A stretch of DNA of 64,000 nt from Rhodobiaceae bacterium UBA4490 (GTDB lineage: Bacteria > Pseudomonadota > Alphaproteobacteria > Parvibaculales > Parvibaculaceae), in NCBI GenBank assembly GCA_002389665.1, contig DGNO01000003.1:124001-188000 (forward strand), given 5' to 3'. Within the stretch, counting starts at the first letter, position 1; each line of letters opens with the position of its first letter. This document shows, in pieces, positions 16,921 to 25,334 of the stretch. A model generated the notes under the pieces. The model was not told the DNA's origin and did no database searches. It was given only the letters and a program-made list of their open reading frames with translations. The position numbers and the translations under genes were made by a program.

Positions 16921-17364
16921 CTAGCTGCCACTTTCTTCTTCCGGCAAAGGCTCATCTACCTTGCCCATTTCATCGCGGAAGACGCGCGCGGCGCGGGAGA
17001 AATGTTTGGCGAAACTTTCAAAGACGGAAAAGGCTTCGGCAATATCTTCTTCGTTCGGCAACTCGCCCTTGGCGCGTTCCAGCGCGGCTTCGACCTTATT
17101 CAGCTCTGCCTCAAGCTCGGCGATCTTTTCTTCATAGACCGTGCGGTCATCGGCCACGCTTTCGCAAACGAAATCGCCCGACTTTTTGGTGCAATGAGAG
17201 ACCTGGCCCGTCTGCCGGTCGAGGCGCAGAAAGCCGTCATCGGTTTCCTGCATGGAATAGCGCGGCGCATTACCCGCGCTCTCTTCCGTTTCGGCAAAGG
17301 CGGCCGGCGCGGCAAACGCGGAAACCGCCAGCAAAACCGTCATAGCCGGGAAAAATTTGGTCAT
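16921..17364 (-). CDS. Exported coiled-coil protein of unknown function
   Basis: A 147-residue protein with a clear signal peptide (residues 1-24, ending AFA-E). The mature part opens with a short beta-like domain containing GFLRLDRQTGQVSHC and a second Cys 10 residues later (CTKKSGDFVC), followed by a coiled coil of about 25 residues (EEKIAELEAELNKVEAAL) and an acidic tail. The Cys pair plus LDRQTG pattern is common in alphaproteobacterial exported hypotheticals, with no assigned function. A start preceded by GGAGGG is seen. It heads a two-gene unit with the 81-residue protein. Confidence 0.75.
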   Translation of the reverse strand: MTKFFPAMTVLLAVSAFAAPAAFAETEESAGNAPRYSMQETDDGFLRLDRQTGQVSHCTKKSGDFVCESVADDRTVYEEKIAELEAELNKVEAALERAKGELPNEEDIAEAFSVFESFAKHFSRAARVFRDEMGKVDEPLPEEESGS

Positions 17365-17434
17365 ATCGCCCTCCTTGTCGCCCTTCTGATTGGAGAGAGT
17401 ATGGAGATGAAATCGGGCCTTTTAGGGGCAGGTT

Positions 17435-18364
17435 TCAGGCCTTTGAGCCCCGCTCCACCCGCGCCTCCAGAGCCAAAAGCTCCTGACGCAGCCTTTCGGG
17501 GAATTCCATGGGGAGGAAATGCGTCGCCTCGCCCACCCGCGCGATGGTGGCACCGGGGTCTTTGCGGGCAAGAAGCTGCGGGCCGGGCGGCGAGCAGGTC
17601 GAGCCCTTTCCCGCATAAAGAAGGGTGAGCGGCACACGGAGCTTCTCGATCGCCGCCCAGGGATCGTGGCGCTGCGCGCGGAAATTCGCCGCCTCCCAGG
17701 CGGGCGCGCAGGCAAGTTCCACTTCGCCGTCTCCTGTAGACCTCGTGCCTCCTTCCACATAATCCGCAAGGAATCCGTCCGGCCAGGTACGGAAGGCACC
17801 GCGCCCCTTATAAGCGGCAATGATCGTCTCTTTATCCTTCCAGCGGGCCCGGCGCTTTTCCGCGCCCGCCGCTAAATCTCCGCCGCGCAGCTTGAAACCG
17901 AAGCGCCCGGCGAGCCGCAAAAGACGGCGCACGGAAGGAGGAATGAGCACGGGATCGGCAAGGCAGAGCCCTGCCACAAGGTCCGGCCACTCGGCTGCAG
18001 CCATCAGGCTCGCCGTGCCGCCCATGGAATGACCGGCAAGCAGGACAGGACGGCCCGCGTCCTCGGCAAAGCGCTCAGTAAAGGCAATGAGATCGTCCCG
18101 GTAGATATACCAGTCCTTATGGGCTGCCGAATCGGCAGGAAGCGTCGTCATCCCATGGCCGCGCGCATCCCAGGCGCGGATGTGAAAATAGGGGGCAAGC
18201 GGGGCAAGCAGCGCGCGGTAGGTCAGGCCGTTAAAGCCGTTGGCATGGGCGAAATGAAGCGGCGGCAAGCCCTCCGCCAGCTTCCATTCCAGATAAGAAA
18301 TCTCTCCGTTTCCCAAAGAGAGGGAAAGACGGCGCGGCGGCGCCATCAAATTATCATCACTCAC
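17435..18364 (-). CDS. Alpha/beta hydrolase
   Basis: A 309-residue alpha/beta hydrolase. The HAN-containing oxyanion strand (HFAHANGF), the nucleophile elbow GHSMGG and a C-terminal His in GEATHFLP are present, so the triad appears intact. The large group includes haloalkane dehalogenase-like and lipase-like enzymes, and the substrate is unknown. It is the third gene of a minus-strand run after a crotonase (19583) and another hydrolase (18394), separated from the latter by 29 bp, which points to a shared catabolic role. Confidence 0.85.
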   Translation of the reverse strand: MSDDNLMAPPRRLSLSLGNGEISYLEWKLAEGLPPLHFAHANGFNGLTYRALLAPLAPYFHIRAWDARGHGMTTLPADSAAHKDWYIYRDDLIAFTERFAEDAGRPVLLAGHSMGGTASLMAAAEWPDLVAGLCLADPVLIPPSVRRLLRLAGRFGFKLRGGDLAAGAEKRRARWKDKETIIAAYKGRGAFRTWPDGFLADYVEGGTRSTGDGEVELACAPAWEAANFRAQRHDPWAAIEKLRVPLTLLYAGKGSTCSPPGPQLLARKDPGATIARVGEATHFLPMEFPERLRQELLALEARVERGSKA

Positions 18365-18393
18365 AGCTGCGCATCCCCTTCACATCGCCGCTC

Positions 18394-19572
18394 TTAAACG
18401 AGCAGGTTCTTCTTCTCCAGCCAGCCTTTCACGATCTCGACGGCCTCGGCCATCTTTTCCGGCTGGCCGATATAATAATGCGTTGCGCCGTTGACGACAT
18501 GAAACTCTTTGTCGCTGTGTTTGATGCCCGCCATGATGCGCGCGGCATGGCTCGGCGTGCAGCCATCATCCGCGCTGTTTTCCACCACGAGAACCGGCAG
18601 GGTCACATCGCCGGCGCATTTCGGCCCGTCGGCGCGCGAATGCTTATAAGACCATTGCGAGAGCCAGGCCCTGAGCGAGGTATAACGAGCAAGGCCCGCC
18701 GGCATCATATTGACGATGCGCGGCTCGCCCATGAAGCACCAATTCGGCCCCTTTCTGTCATTGGCATCAATGGACAGATCGAGCCAGCGTGGATCGGCCA
18801 TGGTGCCGTGGACGACAAAGGCGAATTCCTCGTTCGGCCTGCCTTCCCGCTTCATCGCCTCAAGCTTCTCCCAAACAAAGGCGTCGATCTTCGCCGAGCG
18901 GGCGATTTGCGCCTGGCGGTAGCGTGCGACGAATTCGGAGGAATAAGGCGGCCCGTTCGGGTTGTCGGGATCATAAAGATCGAGCGCGCTGTCCTTCTTG
19001 GACGGGTCGAGCTCGTCGAGAATGGAAGCATCGAGCCATTCTGTCAGTGTGATGGCGCGGCTGACATGGGCGGCAAGCTGCAGCACCGCATCGGCGGGAA
19101 TGAGCCCGGCGCCTTTCACATCCACCGCGTCCCCTGCCGGGGTTTCGGTGATGGTCGGGTTCTCGGCCTGGGACTGATAGAACATGGAAAGCGAGCCGCC
19201 GCCCGACCAGCCCGCCATGATCACTTTCTCATAGCCGAGCTTTTCTTTCGCGTAGCGCACATAGTGGCCGAGATCGAGCAGCACCTTTTCCATGATGAGC
19301 GCAGTATCGTTATGAGGATAGCGGCTCGCGCAGGTTAGGCAGGGAATGCCGGCCGCAGCAAGCGCGTTGGGCATAGGCAGCAGGTTCATCGTGCCCGTGG
19401 GGTGCATGAAGATCAGCACCGTCTTCGAATCCACCCCTTTGGGCTTTAAATGCTGGCCTTCCACCACGATCGTGTCGAGCGCGCCTGCATAAGTTTCCTT
19501 GAAGGGCGACTTTTCCTGCCAATGTAGGTGAAAGGGAATGCGCTCGACCTCGTATTTCGCTTTGGTGTTCAT
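18394..19572 (-). CDS. Alpha/beta hydrolase, uncharacterised ~390-residue type
   Basis: A 392-residue protein from ATG 19572. The nucleophile elbow AGWSGGG and the final VVNGATHYYIGQ His segment identify an alpha/beta hydrolase; MHPTGTMN probably forms the oxyanion hole. There is a long insertion between the nucleophile and the acid (about 130 residues), which will form a lid. No signal peptide is seen. It lies 10 bp after the crotonase gene at 19583, so the two are probably co-translated; a hydrolase acting on an acyl-CoA or ester product is plausible. Confidence 0.8.
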   Translation of the reverse strand: MNTKAKYEVERIPFHLHWQEKSPFKETYAGALDTIVVEGQHLKPKGVDSKTVLIFMHPTGTMNLLPMPNALAAAGIPCLTCASRYPHNDTALIMEKVLLDLGHYVRYAKEKLGYEKVIMAGWSGGGSLSMFYQSQAENPTITETPAGDAVDVKGAGLIPADAVLQLAAHVSRAITLTEWLDASILDELDPSKKDSALDLYDPDNPNGPPYSSEFVARYRQAQIARSAKIDAFVWEKLEAMKREGRPNEEFAFVVHGTMADPRWLDLSIDANDRKGPNWCFMGEPRIVNMMPAGLARYTSLRAWLSQWSYKHSRADGPKCAGDVTLPVLVVENSADDGCTPSHAARIMAGIKHSDKEFHVVNGATHYYIGQPEKMAEAVEIVKGWLEKKNLLV

Positions 19573-19582
19573 GGATTTTCCC

Positions 19583-20410
19583 TTACCGGAATTTTGCAGG
19601 ACGCTTTTCAAGGAAGGCGGCCACGGCTTCGGCGTGTTCTTCCGTCTTCCAGCATTCATGCAGCATTTTCGTTTCGCGCTTTTGCACGAGGTCGAGATCG
19701 GTTTCGCAGGCGCTGAGCGTCAAAAGCTCTTTCGTCATGCGCAGCTGCAAATCGGGATTGGCAGCAATGCGGCTTGCAAAGTCGAATGCCTTTTCCATCA
19801 GCCCCTCGGGCGGGGTCAGATGATCGGCAAGACCCATCGCATGGGCTTCGGCGCCCGAATAAATGCCGCCGGTCAGCATCATCTCGCTCGCCTTGCCCCA
19901 GCCGAGCCGGCTCACTAGAAAATGGCTGGAGGCAAGCTCCGGCACGATGCCCATCTTCACGAAGACGAGGCCGAATTTCGCGGCCTCCGAAGCAATGATC
20001 ATATCGAAAGGCAGGATCATGGTGACGCCGATGCCGACGGCCGGGCCGTTCACCGCCGCGATAAGCGGCTTTGATGAGCGGGTGAGCTTGATCCAGTCGA
20101 CGGTGGCCGGGGCGCCGCCCGAGCCGCCTGCCGTGTCATTGCCGGGATCCTTGCCATCGAGGCGGGTTTTGAAGGTGCCTTCAATATCCGCGCCCGCGCA
20201 AAAGCCGCGCCCCTCGCCCGTCACAATGATCGCGCCGATGGATTTATCGGCATTTGCCGCCTCGATGGCGCCGGCCATTTCTTCCATCATTTGCGGGGTC
20301 CAGGCATTCAGCCTTTCAGGCCGGCTGAGCGTGATGAGCGCCGCCTCTCCTTTCACCTCATAGGAAATCTGCTCGAAACCCTCTCTGCGGGCCGCCACCC
20401 TCTCAGCCAT
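19583..20410 (-). CDS. Crotonase, enoyl-CoA isomerase-like
   Basis: A 275-residue crotonase. The first oxyanion segment FCAGADI is present. The site of the first hydratase Glu is Val/Thr (GPAVGIGVTM), whereas Glu158 in IVPELASS is kept; this single-Glu pattern is typical of delta3-delta2-enoyl-CoA isomerases and PaaG-like proteins rather than hydratases. Such enzymes shift double bonds into the 2-trans position for beta-oxidation. It is the first gene of a minus-strand run with two alpha/beta hydrolases and shares its upstream region, with conspicuous repeats, with a divergent SDR. Confidence 0.82.
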   Translation of the reverse strand: MAERVAARREGFEQISYEVKGEAALITLSRPERLNAWTPQMMEEMAGAIEAANADKSIGAIIVTGEGRGFCAGADIEGTFKTRLDGKDPGNDTAGGSGGAPATVDWIKLTRSSKPLIAAVNGPAVGIGVTMILPFDMIIASEAAKFGLVFVKMGIVPELASSHFLVSRLGWGKASEMMLTGGIYSGAEAHAMGLADHLTPPEGLMEKAFDFASRIAANPDLQLRMTKELLTLSACETDLDLVQKRETKMLHECWKTEEHAEAVAAFLEKRPAKFR

Positions 20411-20430
20411 TGCCTTCCTCCCCGGCAGTT

Positions 20431-20473
20431 CACATTTTTGTTCAAAAGTGTAGGCTTTTCCAAAAGTGTAAGC
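20431..20473. promoter_or_regulatory. Repeated operator-like elements between divergent genes
   Basis: CAAAAGTGTAGGC (20443-20455) and CAAAAGTGTAAGC (20461-20473) are direct repeats 18 bp apart, close to two helical turns. The first is also one half of an imperfect palindrome with CACATTTTTG (20431-20440), and GGCTTTTCCAAAAG forms another small dyad. The position, 20-60 bp upstream of the crotonase start and 70-100 bp from the SDR start, suits a regulator binding cooperatively. Confidence 0.5.
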
Positions 20474-20540
20474 GCGCGCTCAAACGCACTCAAGCATGCC
20501 GGGTTGACGCCGCGTCCGCGGCCGGAAGGGGAGGCTATCC

Positions 20541-21329
20541 ATGGACCTGAGACTCAAAGACAAAGTGATTTTCATTGCCGGGGCCTCCCGCGGGATCGGG
20601 TTCGGCATGACGGAAGGTTTTCTGGCGGAAGGCGCCAAAGTGGTGATGACGGGGCGCGGGGAAGCAAGCCTCGATGCAGCCAAAACCGCGCTCACCGAAA
20701 AGGGTTATGACAGCGCCGCCATGCTGACCATTGCCGGGGACATGACGGATACGGGCAATCTGAAAGAAGCGCTGATTGCGGGCGAAAAACATCTCGGCCC
20801 CCTTCACAGCGTCATTGCCAATGTCGGCCTTGGCCGCTCCCCGCTCGGCTATGATGTGAGCGATGAAGACTGGGAAGCCGACTTCAAACAGAATTTCACG
20901 GGTTCCGTCGCGCTTGCCCGCGAGGCGGTGCGCCTTTTCATGGCGCGCGATGAAGAAGCGCGCGCGGGCACGAATGTGATTTTCATTTCCTCGATTGCCG
21001 GGGTGAATGCGCTCGGCACGCCCCTTCCCTATGCCACCTCGAAAGCCGCGATCAATCAGCTTGCCCGCACCATGGCCAAGCAGGTCGGGCGGCACGGTAT
21101 CCGCATCAACGCGATCGCGCCGGGCAATATCATTTTCAAAGACGGGGAATGGGAAAAGCGGGTCGAAGAGCGCCCCGAAGACTGGACCCGATGGATCAAA
21201 CGGGAGGTGGCGCTGCGCCGCTTCGGCACGCCGGACGAAATTGCCGATGCCGCCTGCTGGCTTGCCAGCGACAGGGCCCGGTTCGTGACCGGCGAGGTGC
21301 TGGTTGTGGATGGCGGGCAAGTGCGCTAG
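20541..21329 (+). CDS. SDR family oxidoreductase
   Basis: A 262-residue classical SDR. The cofactor motif is GASRGIG (14-20), with catalytic Ser150/151, Tyr164 and Lys168 (PYATSKAA), and a C-terminal VDGG typical of 3-oxoacyl reductase-like members. IANVGLG replaces the NAG motif. GGGGAGG precedes ATG 20541. It is divergent from the isomerase-like crotonase, with shared repeats between them, suggesting co-regulation in acyl-chain metabolism. The substrate is not readable. Confidence 0.9.
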   Translation: MDLRLKDKVIFIAGASRGIGFGMTEGFLAEGAKVVMTGRGEASLDAAKTALTEKGYDSAAMLTIAGDMTDTGNLKEALIAGEKHLGPLHSVIANVGLGRSPLGYDVSDEDWEADFKQNFTGSVALAREAVRLFMARDEEARAGTNVIFISSIAGVNALGTPLPYATSKAAINQLARTMAKQVGRHGIRINAIAPGNIIFKDGEWEKRVEERPEDWTRWIKREVALRRFGTPDEIADAACWLASDRARFVTGEVLVVDGGQVR

Positions 21330-21394
21330 CGCCTGCCCGCCCCACGAAACTCGTATCAGAAACTCGTCTGAAATCAGGTGTCCGGGGGGACGCC

Positions 21395-21604
21395 TCAGTC
21401 GACCAGTTTAAGATTGTCGGCCGCGATCTTACCGCCACGCCCTTCGGTCAGTTCATAGGATACGCGCTGACCTTCGTTGAGCAGGCTCAGGCCTGCACGC
21501 TCGACTGCGCTGATATGCACGAAGGCATCTTTGCCGCCTTCATCGGGTTCGATGAAGCCGTAGCCTTTTGTCGGATTGAACCATTTGACGGTCCCAGTAG
21601 CCAT
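21395..21604 (-). CDS. Cold shock protein (CspA family)
   Basis: A 69-residue single cold-shock domain, a nucleic-acid chaperone. RNP1 (KGYGFI, about 13-18) and RNP2 (DAFVHIS) are intact, and the ends are those of a one-domain Csp. The 270 bp between this gene and the next upstream one (21605-21874) hold no gene and probably include a long 5' leader, which is common for cold-shock mRNAs; a weak promoter-like pair TTGAGT/TTAAGC (17-bp spacing) occurs on the minus strand inside it. Monocistronic. Confidence 0.97.
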   Translation of the reverse strand: MATGTVKWFNPTKGYGFIEPDEGGKDAFVHISAVERAGLSLLNEGQRVSYELTEGRGGKIAADNLKLVD

Positions 21605-21874
21605 AGTCTCTTAAACTCCGCAATGAGTTGCACGGGCCTCGCCCCCCGGCCGGGCTCGACTGGCCAGAAGATGTCGTGCTTTTTTGCGTTCGAGAATTCG
21701 GCAGCGTCAAAGGGGGCATCTGCTTAAAGCCATATCGGAGAGGTACTCAAGCACGGAAAAAGCAAGCCGACAATCACTTTCTGAAACCGCATTTGCAATG
21801 CGCGGCGTGCATGCAAGCGCACTGCGCCGGCGGCCAAACCGTCACAAAACTTAGAAATTTAAGACAAATACAGC

Positions 21875-22312
21875 TTAGGCGAGCGGCGTGCTGCCCGGCA
21901 CATCCGGCGCGCCGGGCTCTTCCTCTATCAAGGGATGGCGCGCATCCTGGATAAGCCCCGAAAGACCAAGCCCCGCCATCAAGGCGGCGATGCTTGCCAC
22001 GAACATGCCCACCAGAATGAGGACACCGTCCGCCCAGTTCATCAGCCGCTGCACGGCCTCACTGTCGGGAATGAAGCGGGGGCCGAAAATGCGCACGGCA
22101 TAAAGCTCCCAAAGGCCCCAGACGGTAAAGAAAAGACCGGCCAGCCCCAGAACCAGAATGGCGTTGAGCACCCGGCGCGGACGGATCGAGGCCGTGCCTC
22201 CGCACGCGGCGCAGCGAAAGCGCAGCGGCGCCAGCAGACCGCCGATTTCCAGTTCTTCCGGACACATTTCCCCGCCGCATGGGCAGCGGCGCTTTTCCTG
22301 CAGCTCACTCAT
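21875..22312 (-). CDS. Zinc-ribbon membrane protein, unknown function
   Basis: A 145-residue protein with an N-terminal zinc ribbon (Cys10, Cys12, Cys17 and a CAAC pair near 34-37), a basic linker and two transmembrane segments (about 50-72 and 95-120), ending in an acidic, Pro-rich tail. This layout, cytosolic ribbon plus two helices, occurs in several uncharacterised families and I cannot name one. It stands alone on the minus strand between the cold-shock gene and an MDR reductase gene. The start is preceded by a purine-rich GATGAGA segment. Confidence 0.65.
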   Translation of the reverse strand: MSELQEKRRCPCGGEMCPEELEIGGLLAPLRFRCAACGGTASIRPRRVLNAILVLGLAGLFFTVWGLWELYAVRIFGPRFIPDSEAVQRLMNWADGVLILVGMFVASIAALMAGLGLSGLIQDARHPLIEEEPGAPDVPGSTPLA

Positions 22313-22422
22313 GGTCTCATCCCCGTTTGGGCCACTCTAGCCGATTTTACCGGCCTTGGCACCCAAACGGGAACAAGCGTTCAGTTCTTGGCGGATGGAT
22401 GTAAACCGAGAGAAACGGCCGG

Positions 22423-23445
22423 TCAGCCCGCCACCTCGCTCACCTCGATCATCAGCTTGCCCTGGTTCGAACCGTCATAAAGCTTGTTGAGGGAAGTGAG
22501 TGCGTTTTCGAGCCCCTTGTCGATATCGAGGCGGAATTTGAGTTTGCCCTCGCGCATCCAGCTCGAAAGCTCGCCGATAGCTTTGGGGTAATCCTTGGCA
22601 TAGTCCGAGGCGATGAAGCCTTGCACCTTGATGCGGTGCATCAGGATCTGCTGAAAATTATAGGGGCCGGGCACGGGCTCCTTCGCGTTATATTGCGAGA
22701 TAAGACCGCAAAGCGCCATGCGCGAGAAGTTGTTCATCCGTAGAAGGATTTCATCCATGATCCAGCCGCCGACATTCTCAAAGAGAACGTCCACCCCTTC
22801 CGGGCAGTAGCGGTCCAGCATGGCGCCTACATCTTCGCTCTTGTAATTGATGGCGGCGTCATAGCCGCATTCATCCTTGATCCATTTGCACTTCTCATCC
22901 GACCCGGCAATGCCGACGGCGCGTGCCCCTTTCATCTTGGCGATCTGGCCGACCACGGAGCCGACACCGCCGGCCGCTGCCGTTACCACCACGGTTTCGC
23001 CGGGTTTGGGATCGCAAATGTCCAAAAGCCCGAAATAGGCTGTGGGGCCAACGACCGCGCACATGCCGAAAATTTCCGCAAGCGGCACGGCGCCCGGTTT
23101 GCCAAGCGAGGAAAGCCCCTTGCCGTCGGTGATCATGTAATCGGCCCAGTGGCCCGCGCCCATCACAAGCTCGCCTTCGGAAAAGCGCGAGGTATTGGAC
23201 TTGACCACCTGCCCCGCGATGAGCCCGCGCATCGGCGCGCCGATTTGCACCGGCTCCATATATTGGTCCATATCGCTCATCCAGATCCGGTTCGTCGGAT
23301 CGAGGGAAAGGTAGACGACGCGCAGCAGAAGCTCGCCCTCGCCGGGCTCGGCAAGCGGCTCTTCGATCAGCTTCAGATTGTTTTCATCAGCGGTCCCTTG
23401 CGGGCGCGTTTCCAGCCGCCAAACGCGGTTCACGTTCTTGCTCAT
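22423..23445 (-). CDS. NADP-dependent MDR oxidoreductase (CurA/PTGR-like)
   Basis: A 340-residue medium-chain reductase from ATG 23445, preceded by GGGAGG. The N-terminal SLDPTNRIWM segment, the cofactor motif AAAGGVGSVVGQIAK (about 148-162) and the late GFIASDYA segment are typical of the prostaglandin reductase/curcumin reductase CurA subgroup, which reduces alpha,beta-unsaturated ketones or aldehydes with NADPH and needs no zinc. A terminator separates it from ridA upstream, so it is likely its own unit. Confidence 0.88.
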   Translation of the reverse strand: MSKNVNRVWRLETRPQGTADENNLKLIEEPLAEPGEGELLLRVVYLSLDPTNRIWMSDMDQYMEPVQIGAPMRGLIAGQVVKSNTSRFSEGELVMGAGHWADYMITDGKGLSSLGKPGAVPLAEIFGMCAVVGPTAYFGLLDICDPKPGETVVVTAAAGGVGSVVGQIAKMKGARAVGIAGSDEKCKWIKDECGYDAAINYKSEDVGAMLDRYCPEGVDVLFENVGGWIMDEILLRMNNFSRMALCGLISQYNAKEPVPGPYNFQQILMHRIKVQGFIASDYAKDYPKAIGELSSWMREGKLKFRLDIDKGLENALTSLNKLYDGSNQGKLMIEVSEVAG

Positions 23446-23519
23446 AAAGCCTCCCTGGATTTTCGGGTTATTTGGATTTGAATTTTGGCTGCCTGCATTC
23501 TCCGCGAGAAAGCCCGCAA

Positions 23520-23553
23520 AAGCAAAGCCCCCGCGCCGTTTCCGGCGCAGGGG
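23520..23553 (-). terminator. Rho-independent terminator after ridA
   Basis: CCCC (23529-23532) and CGCCG (23534-23538) pair with CGGCG (23543-23547) and GGGG (23550-23553); on the minus strand a T-rich tail follows. It lies 26 bp after the ridA stop. Confidence 0.65.
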
Positions 23554-23578
23554 CAATTAAGCGCTGCGGCAAACGGCC

Positions 23579-23962
23579 TTATGCCGTGATGGCAACCGCC
23601 TGAATTTCGATGCGCAGCTGCGGCAGGGCGAGCGCGGTGACGCCGACAATCGTGTTGGCCGGATAATTCTCCTTGAAGAATTCATCGCGCACGCTCTGCG
23701 CCTTGCCGATCTCCCCCATATCCGTGTGATAGACGGTGGTCGCCACCACATCCGAGAGGCTCGCGCCCGCCTCCTTCAAAACGCGCTCCAGGCTTTGCAG
23801 CGCCAGGCGCGTCTGGCCTTCGATGTCGTCCGGAATACCGTCCGGCCCGAAGCCGGTTTGTCCGGAGACATGAATGGTGTTGCCCACTTTCACGGCCTGG
23901 GAGAATTTCCAGTTCTTATAGATTTCTTCCGTGCCGGGCGGGTTGATCAGTTCTTTAGCCAT
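23579..23962 (-). CDS. RidA family protein
   Basis: A 127-residue RidA/YjgF family protein. ATG 23962 is chosen over GTG 23968 because AGGAGGAG lies 5 bases upstream of the ATG. The conserved Arg in LPQLRIEI near the C-terminus, needed by active RidA to bind the imine/enamine carboxylate, is present, as are VSGQTG and the EAGASLSDVV segment. RidA proteins hydrolyse reactive 2-aminoacrylate-type intermediates. Other members of the superfamily lack deaminase activity, so the substrate is not certain. Confidence 0.9.
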   Translation of the reverse strand: MAKELINPPGTEEIYKNWKFSQAVKVGNTIHVSGQTGFGPDGIPDDIEGQTRLALQSLERVLKEAGASLSDVVATTVYHTDMGEIGKAQSVRDEFFKENYPANTIVGVTALALPQLRIEIQAVAITA

Positions 23963-24072
23963 TGCCACTCCTCCTTGTTATCCCTCCTTCTTGCCGGGCA
24001 AAGGGGACGGCGGCAACGAAAATAGGGCTCACAAGGACGTGACTTTAAGCTCCCGCCTGGCTGCCCCAACGA

Positions 24073-24102
24073 AAAAGCCCCGGGGAACATCCCGGGGCTT
24101 TT
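24073..24102 (-). terminator. Strong bidirectional terminator
   Basis: A perfect 12-bp stem AAAAGCCCCGGG (24073-24084) / CCCGGGGCTTTT (24091-24102) with a 6-base loop. It lies 22 bp beyond the stop of the acidic protein at 24125 and would also work rightward. Confidence 0.92.
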
Positions 24103-24124
24103 GAAATTCCGAAAGGAGAAGGGC

Positions 24125-24397
24125 TTACTGCGCTTCTTCCTCGGCCGCTTCGTCTTCATCAGCGGCGTCTTCATCCGCGGCCTCCTCGTCAGCTGCGTCA
24201 TCAGCAGCTTCCTCGTCACCGCTTTCTTCTGCCTCCGCGCCTTCTTCCATCATGTCTTCATGGGCGCCGTCCTGCTCTTCCATATGCGTGCCGGCTTCAC
24301 CCTCTTCGTGGCCATCGGCATGCACGGTCGGGGCAAAAGCAAAAGGCAGGGCAGCAAGAGAAAGCGCCAGACACAGTTTTTTCATGGCTTCCGTCAT
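24125..24397 (-). CDS. Exported acidic low-complexity protein
   Basis: A 90-residue protein with a signal peptide (basic KK, hydrophobic core, ending HA-D). The remaining ~60 residues are almost only Glu, Asp, Ala with a few Gly, His and Met, and in the second half show EEAADxxAADE-type repeats. AAGGA lies upstream of ATG 24397; an internal ATG at 24385 would give a tighter signal peptide. Very acidic exported peptides can bind cations or act as an unstructured spacer, but no function is known. A perfect terminator follows directly. Confidence 0.7.
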   Translation of the reverse strand: MTEAMKKLCLALSLAALPFAFAPTVHADGHEEGEAGTHMEEQDGAHEDMMEEGAEAEESGDEEAADDAADEEAADEDAADEDEAAEEEAQ

Positions 24398-24433
24398 CGA
24401 TCTATCCTTATCAAGTCACTTTGGGGAGATATG

Positions 24434-24533
24434 CGCGAGGCAGGGCTCTGCCTGCGCGAGAGGAAAATAGGCTCCAGGGCCCTCAGGGGGGGCACGCTCC
24501 CTTTCGGGCAGGGCAATAGAGAACCCCGGAGCC
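24434..24533 (-). terminator. Possible terminator region
   Basis: On the minus strand after the gene at 24544, GGCTCC (complement of 24528-24533) can pair with GGAGCC (24470-24475) and is followed by TATTTTCC; a second compact hairpin with CGCG-AGGCAG / CTGCCT-gCGCG arms is at 24434-24458. Either could end transcription, though the first loop is long. Confidence 0.4.
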
Positions 24534-24543
24534 TGGCGCAGAA

Positions 24544-25035
24544 TTACTGCGCCGTCTCGTCTGCTTCCTTACCCAGGTCTGCGCCGGCATCCCCTTCAAG
24601 GCCGCCTTCCGCGCCGATCGACCCGGTGGAGAGCGCATCGTCATCGCTCATGTCCGTTTCCACTTCAGCCGCAGCGCCTGCTTCCGCATCGGCATCGGCG
24701 TCCGCTTCGCCTTCAGCGCCGGCACCGGCTTCAGCTTCCGTATCCGCGCCGATCGAACCGGTGGACAGTGCATCGTCATCGACATCGGTTTCGACACCGG
24801 CATCAGCTTCCACCGCCGCGCCTGCGTTCAGCTCGATGGGCTCACCGGTTTCCCTGTCCTGAAGCGGACCGATCTCAGTCGGATCACCCGCCGGCGCTGG
24901 CACGACGCTGTCCTGATCGGCACGCAGGCCGCCGGTTGCCCCGGCGCCGAGATTATCCGCATAGGCCGGCATCGCCACGCTCGCGGCAAAGCCGAGGGCC
25001 AGAATCGAAGCTGCTGTTTTGCTCATCATCCGCAT
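24544..25035 (-). CDS. Exported acidic repeat protein
   Basis: A 163-residue protein from ATG 25035 (GGAG seven bases upstream). The signal peptide ends AYA-D at about residue 24. The body is dominated by Ala, Asp, Glu and Gly and contains an internal duplication: the block DDDALSTGSIGA occurs twice, about 50 residues apart, each copy preceded by an ETD segment and separated by an AEAGAGAEGEADADAD-type stretch. No family is recognised. It is next to another exported acidic protein of similar composition, but a terminator-like region lies between them. Function unknown, perhaps ion binding or envelope-associated. Confidence 0.7.
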   Translation of the reverse strand: MRMMSKTAASILALGFAASVAMPAYADNLGAGATGGLRADQDSVVPAPAGDPTEIGPLQDRETGEPIELNAGAAVEADAGVETDVDDDALSTGSIGADTEAEAGAGAEGEADADADAEAGAAAEVETDMSDDDALSTGSIGAEGGLEGDAGADLGKEADETAQ

Positions 25036-25239
25036 TGGTCTTCTCCCATTTCCGCTGCTTTCCTTGAGGAAAGCGGGGTTTCGTCGCCCTGCGCCTCTCC
25101 TTGGACGCACGAAACGCGACATTTCGCGTCACCGTCTGGACCACAAACGCCGCCGGGAGAATGACGGTTCCCCGAAATCGCAAAAAACAATAAGGCCATT
25201 TCTGGGCACCCGCTCCGCCCCCGGATTCCGCCACCCCAA

Positions 25240-25270
25240 AAAGGAAAACCCCCGCAGTTTCTTGCGGGGG
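25240..25270 (-). terminator. Rho-independent terminator of the beta-oxidation operon
   Basis: CCCCCGCA (25249-25256) pairs with TGCGGGGG (25263-25270) around a 6-base loop; on the minus strand it is followed by TTTTCCTTTTT. It lies 65 bp after the stop of the multifunctional gene at 25335. Confidence 0.9.
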
Positions 25271-25334
25271 CTGGCTCCTATCGGCGTTTGCCGCCGTTCT
25301 TGTCGGGGCGCTCTTGCGCCGCCTCTCCTGCTTA

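Noticed and set aside
21605..21874. Possible gene in the cold-shock leader
   Set aside because: Short open frames here have no ribosome binding site; a long mRNA leader is the simpler reading.
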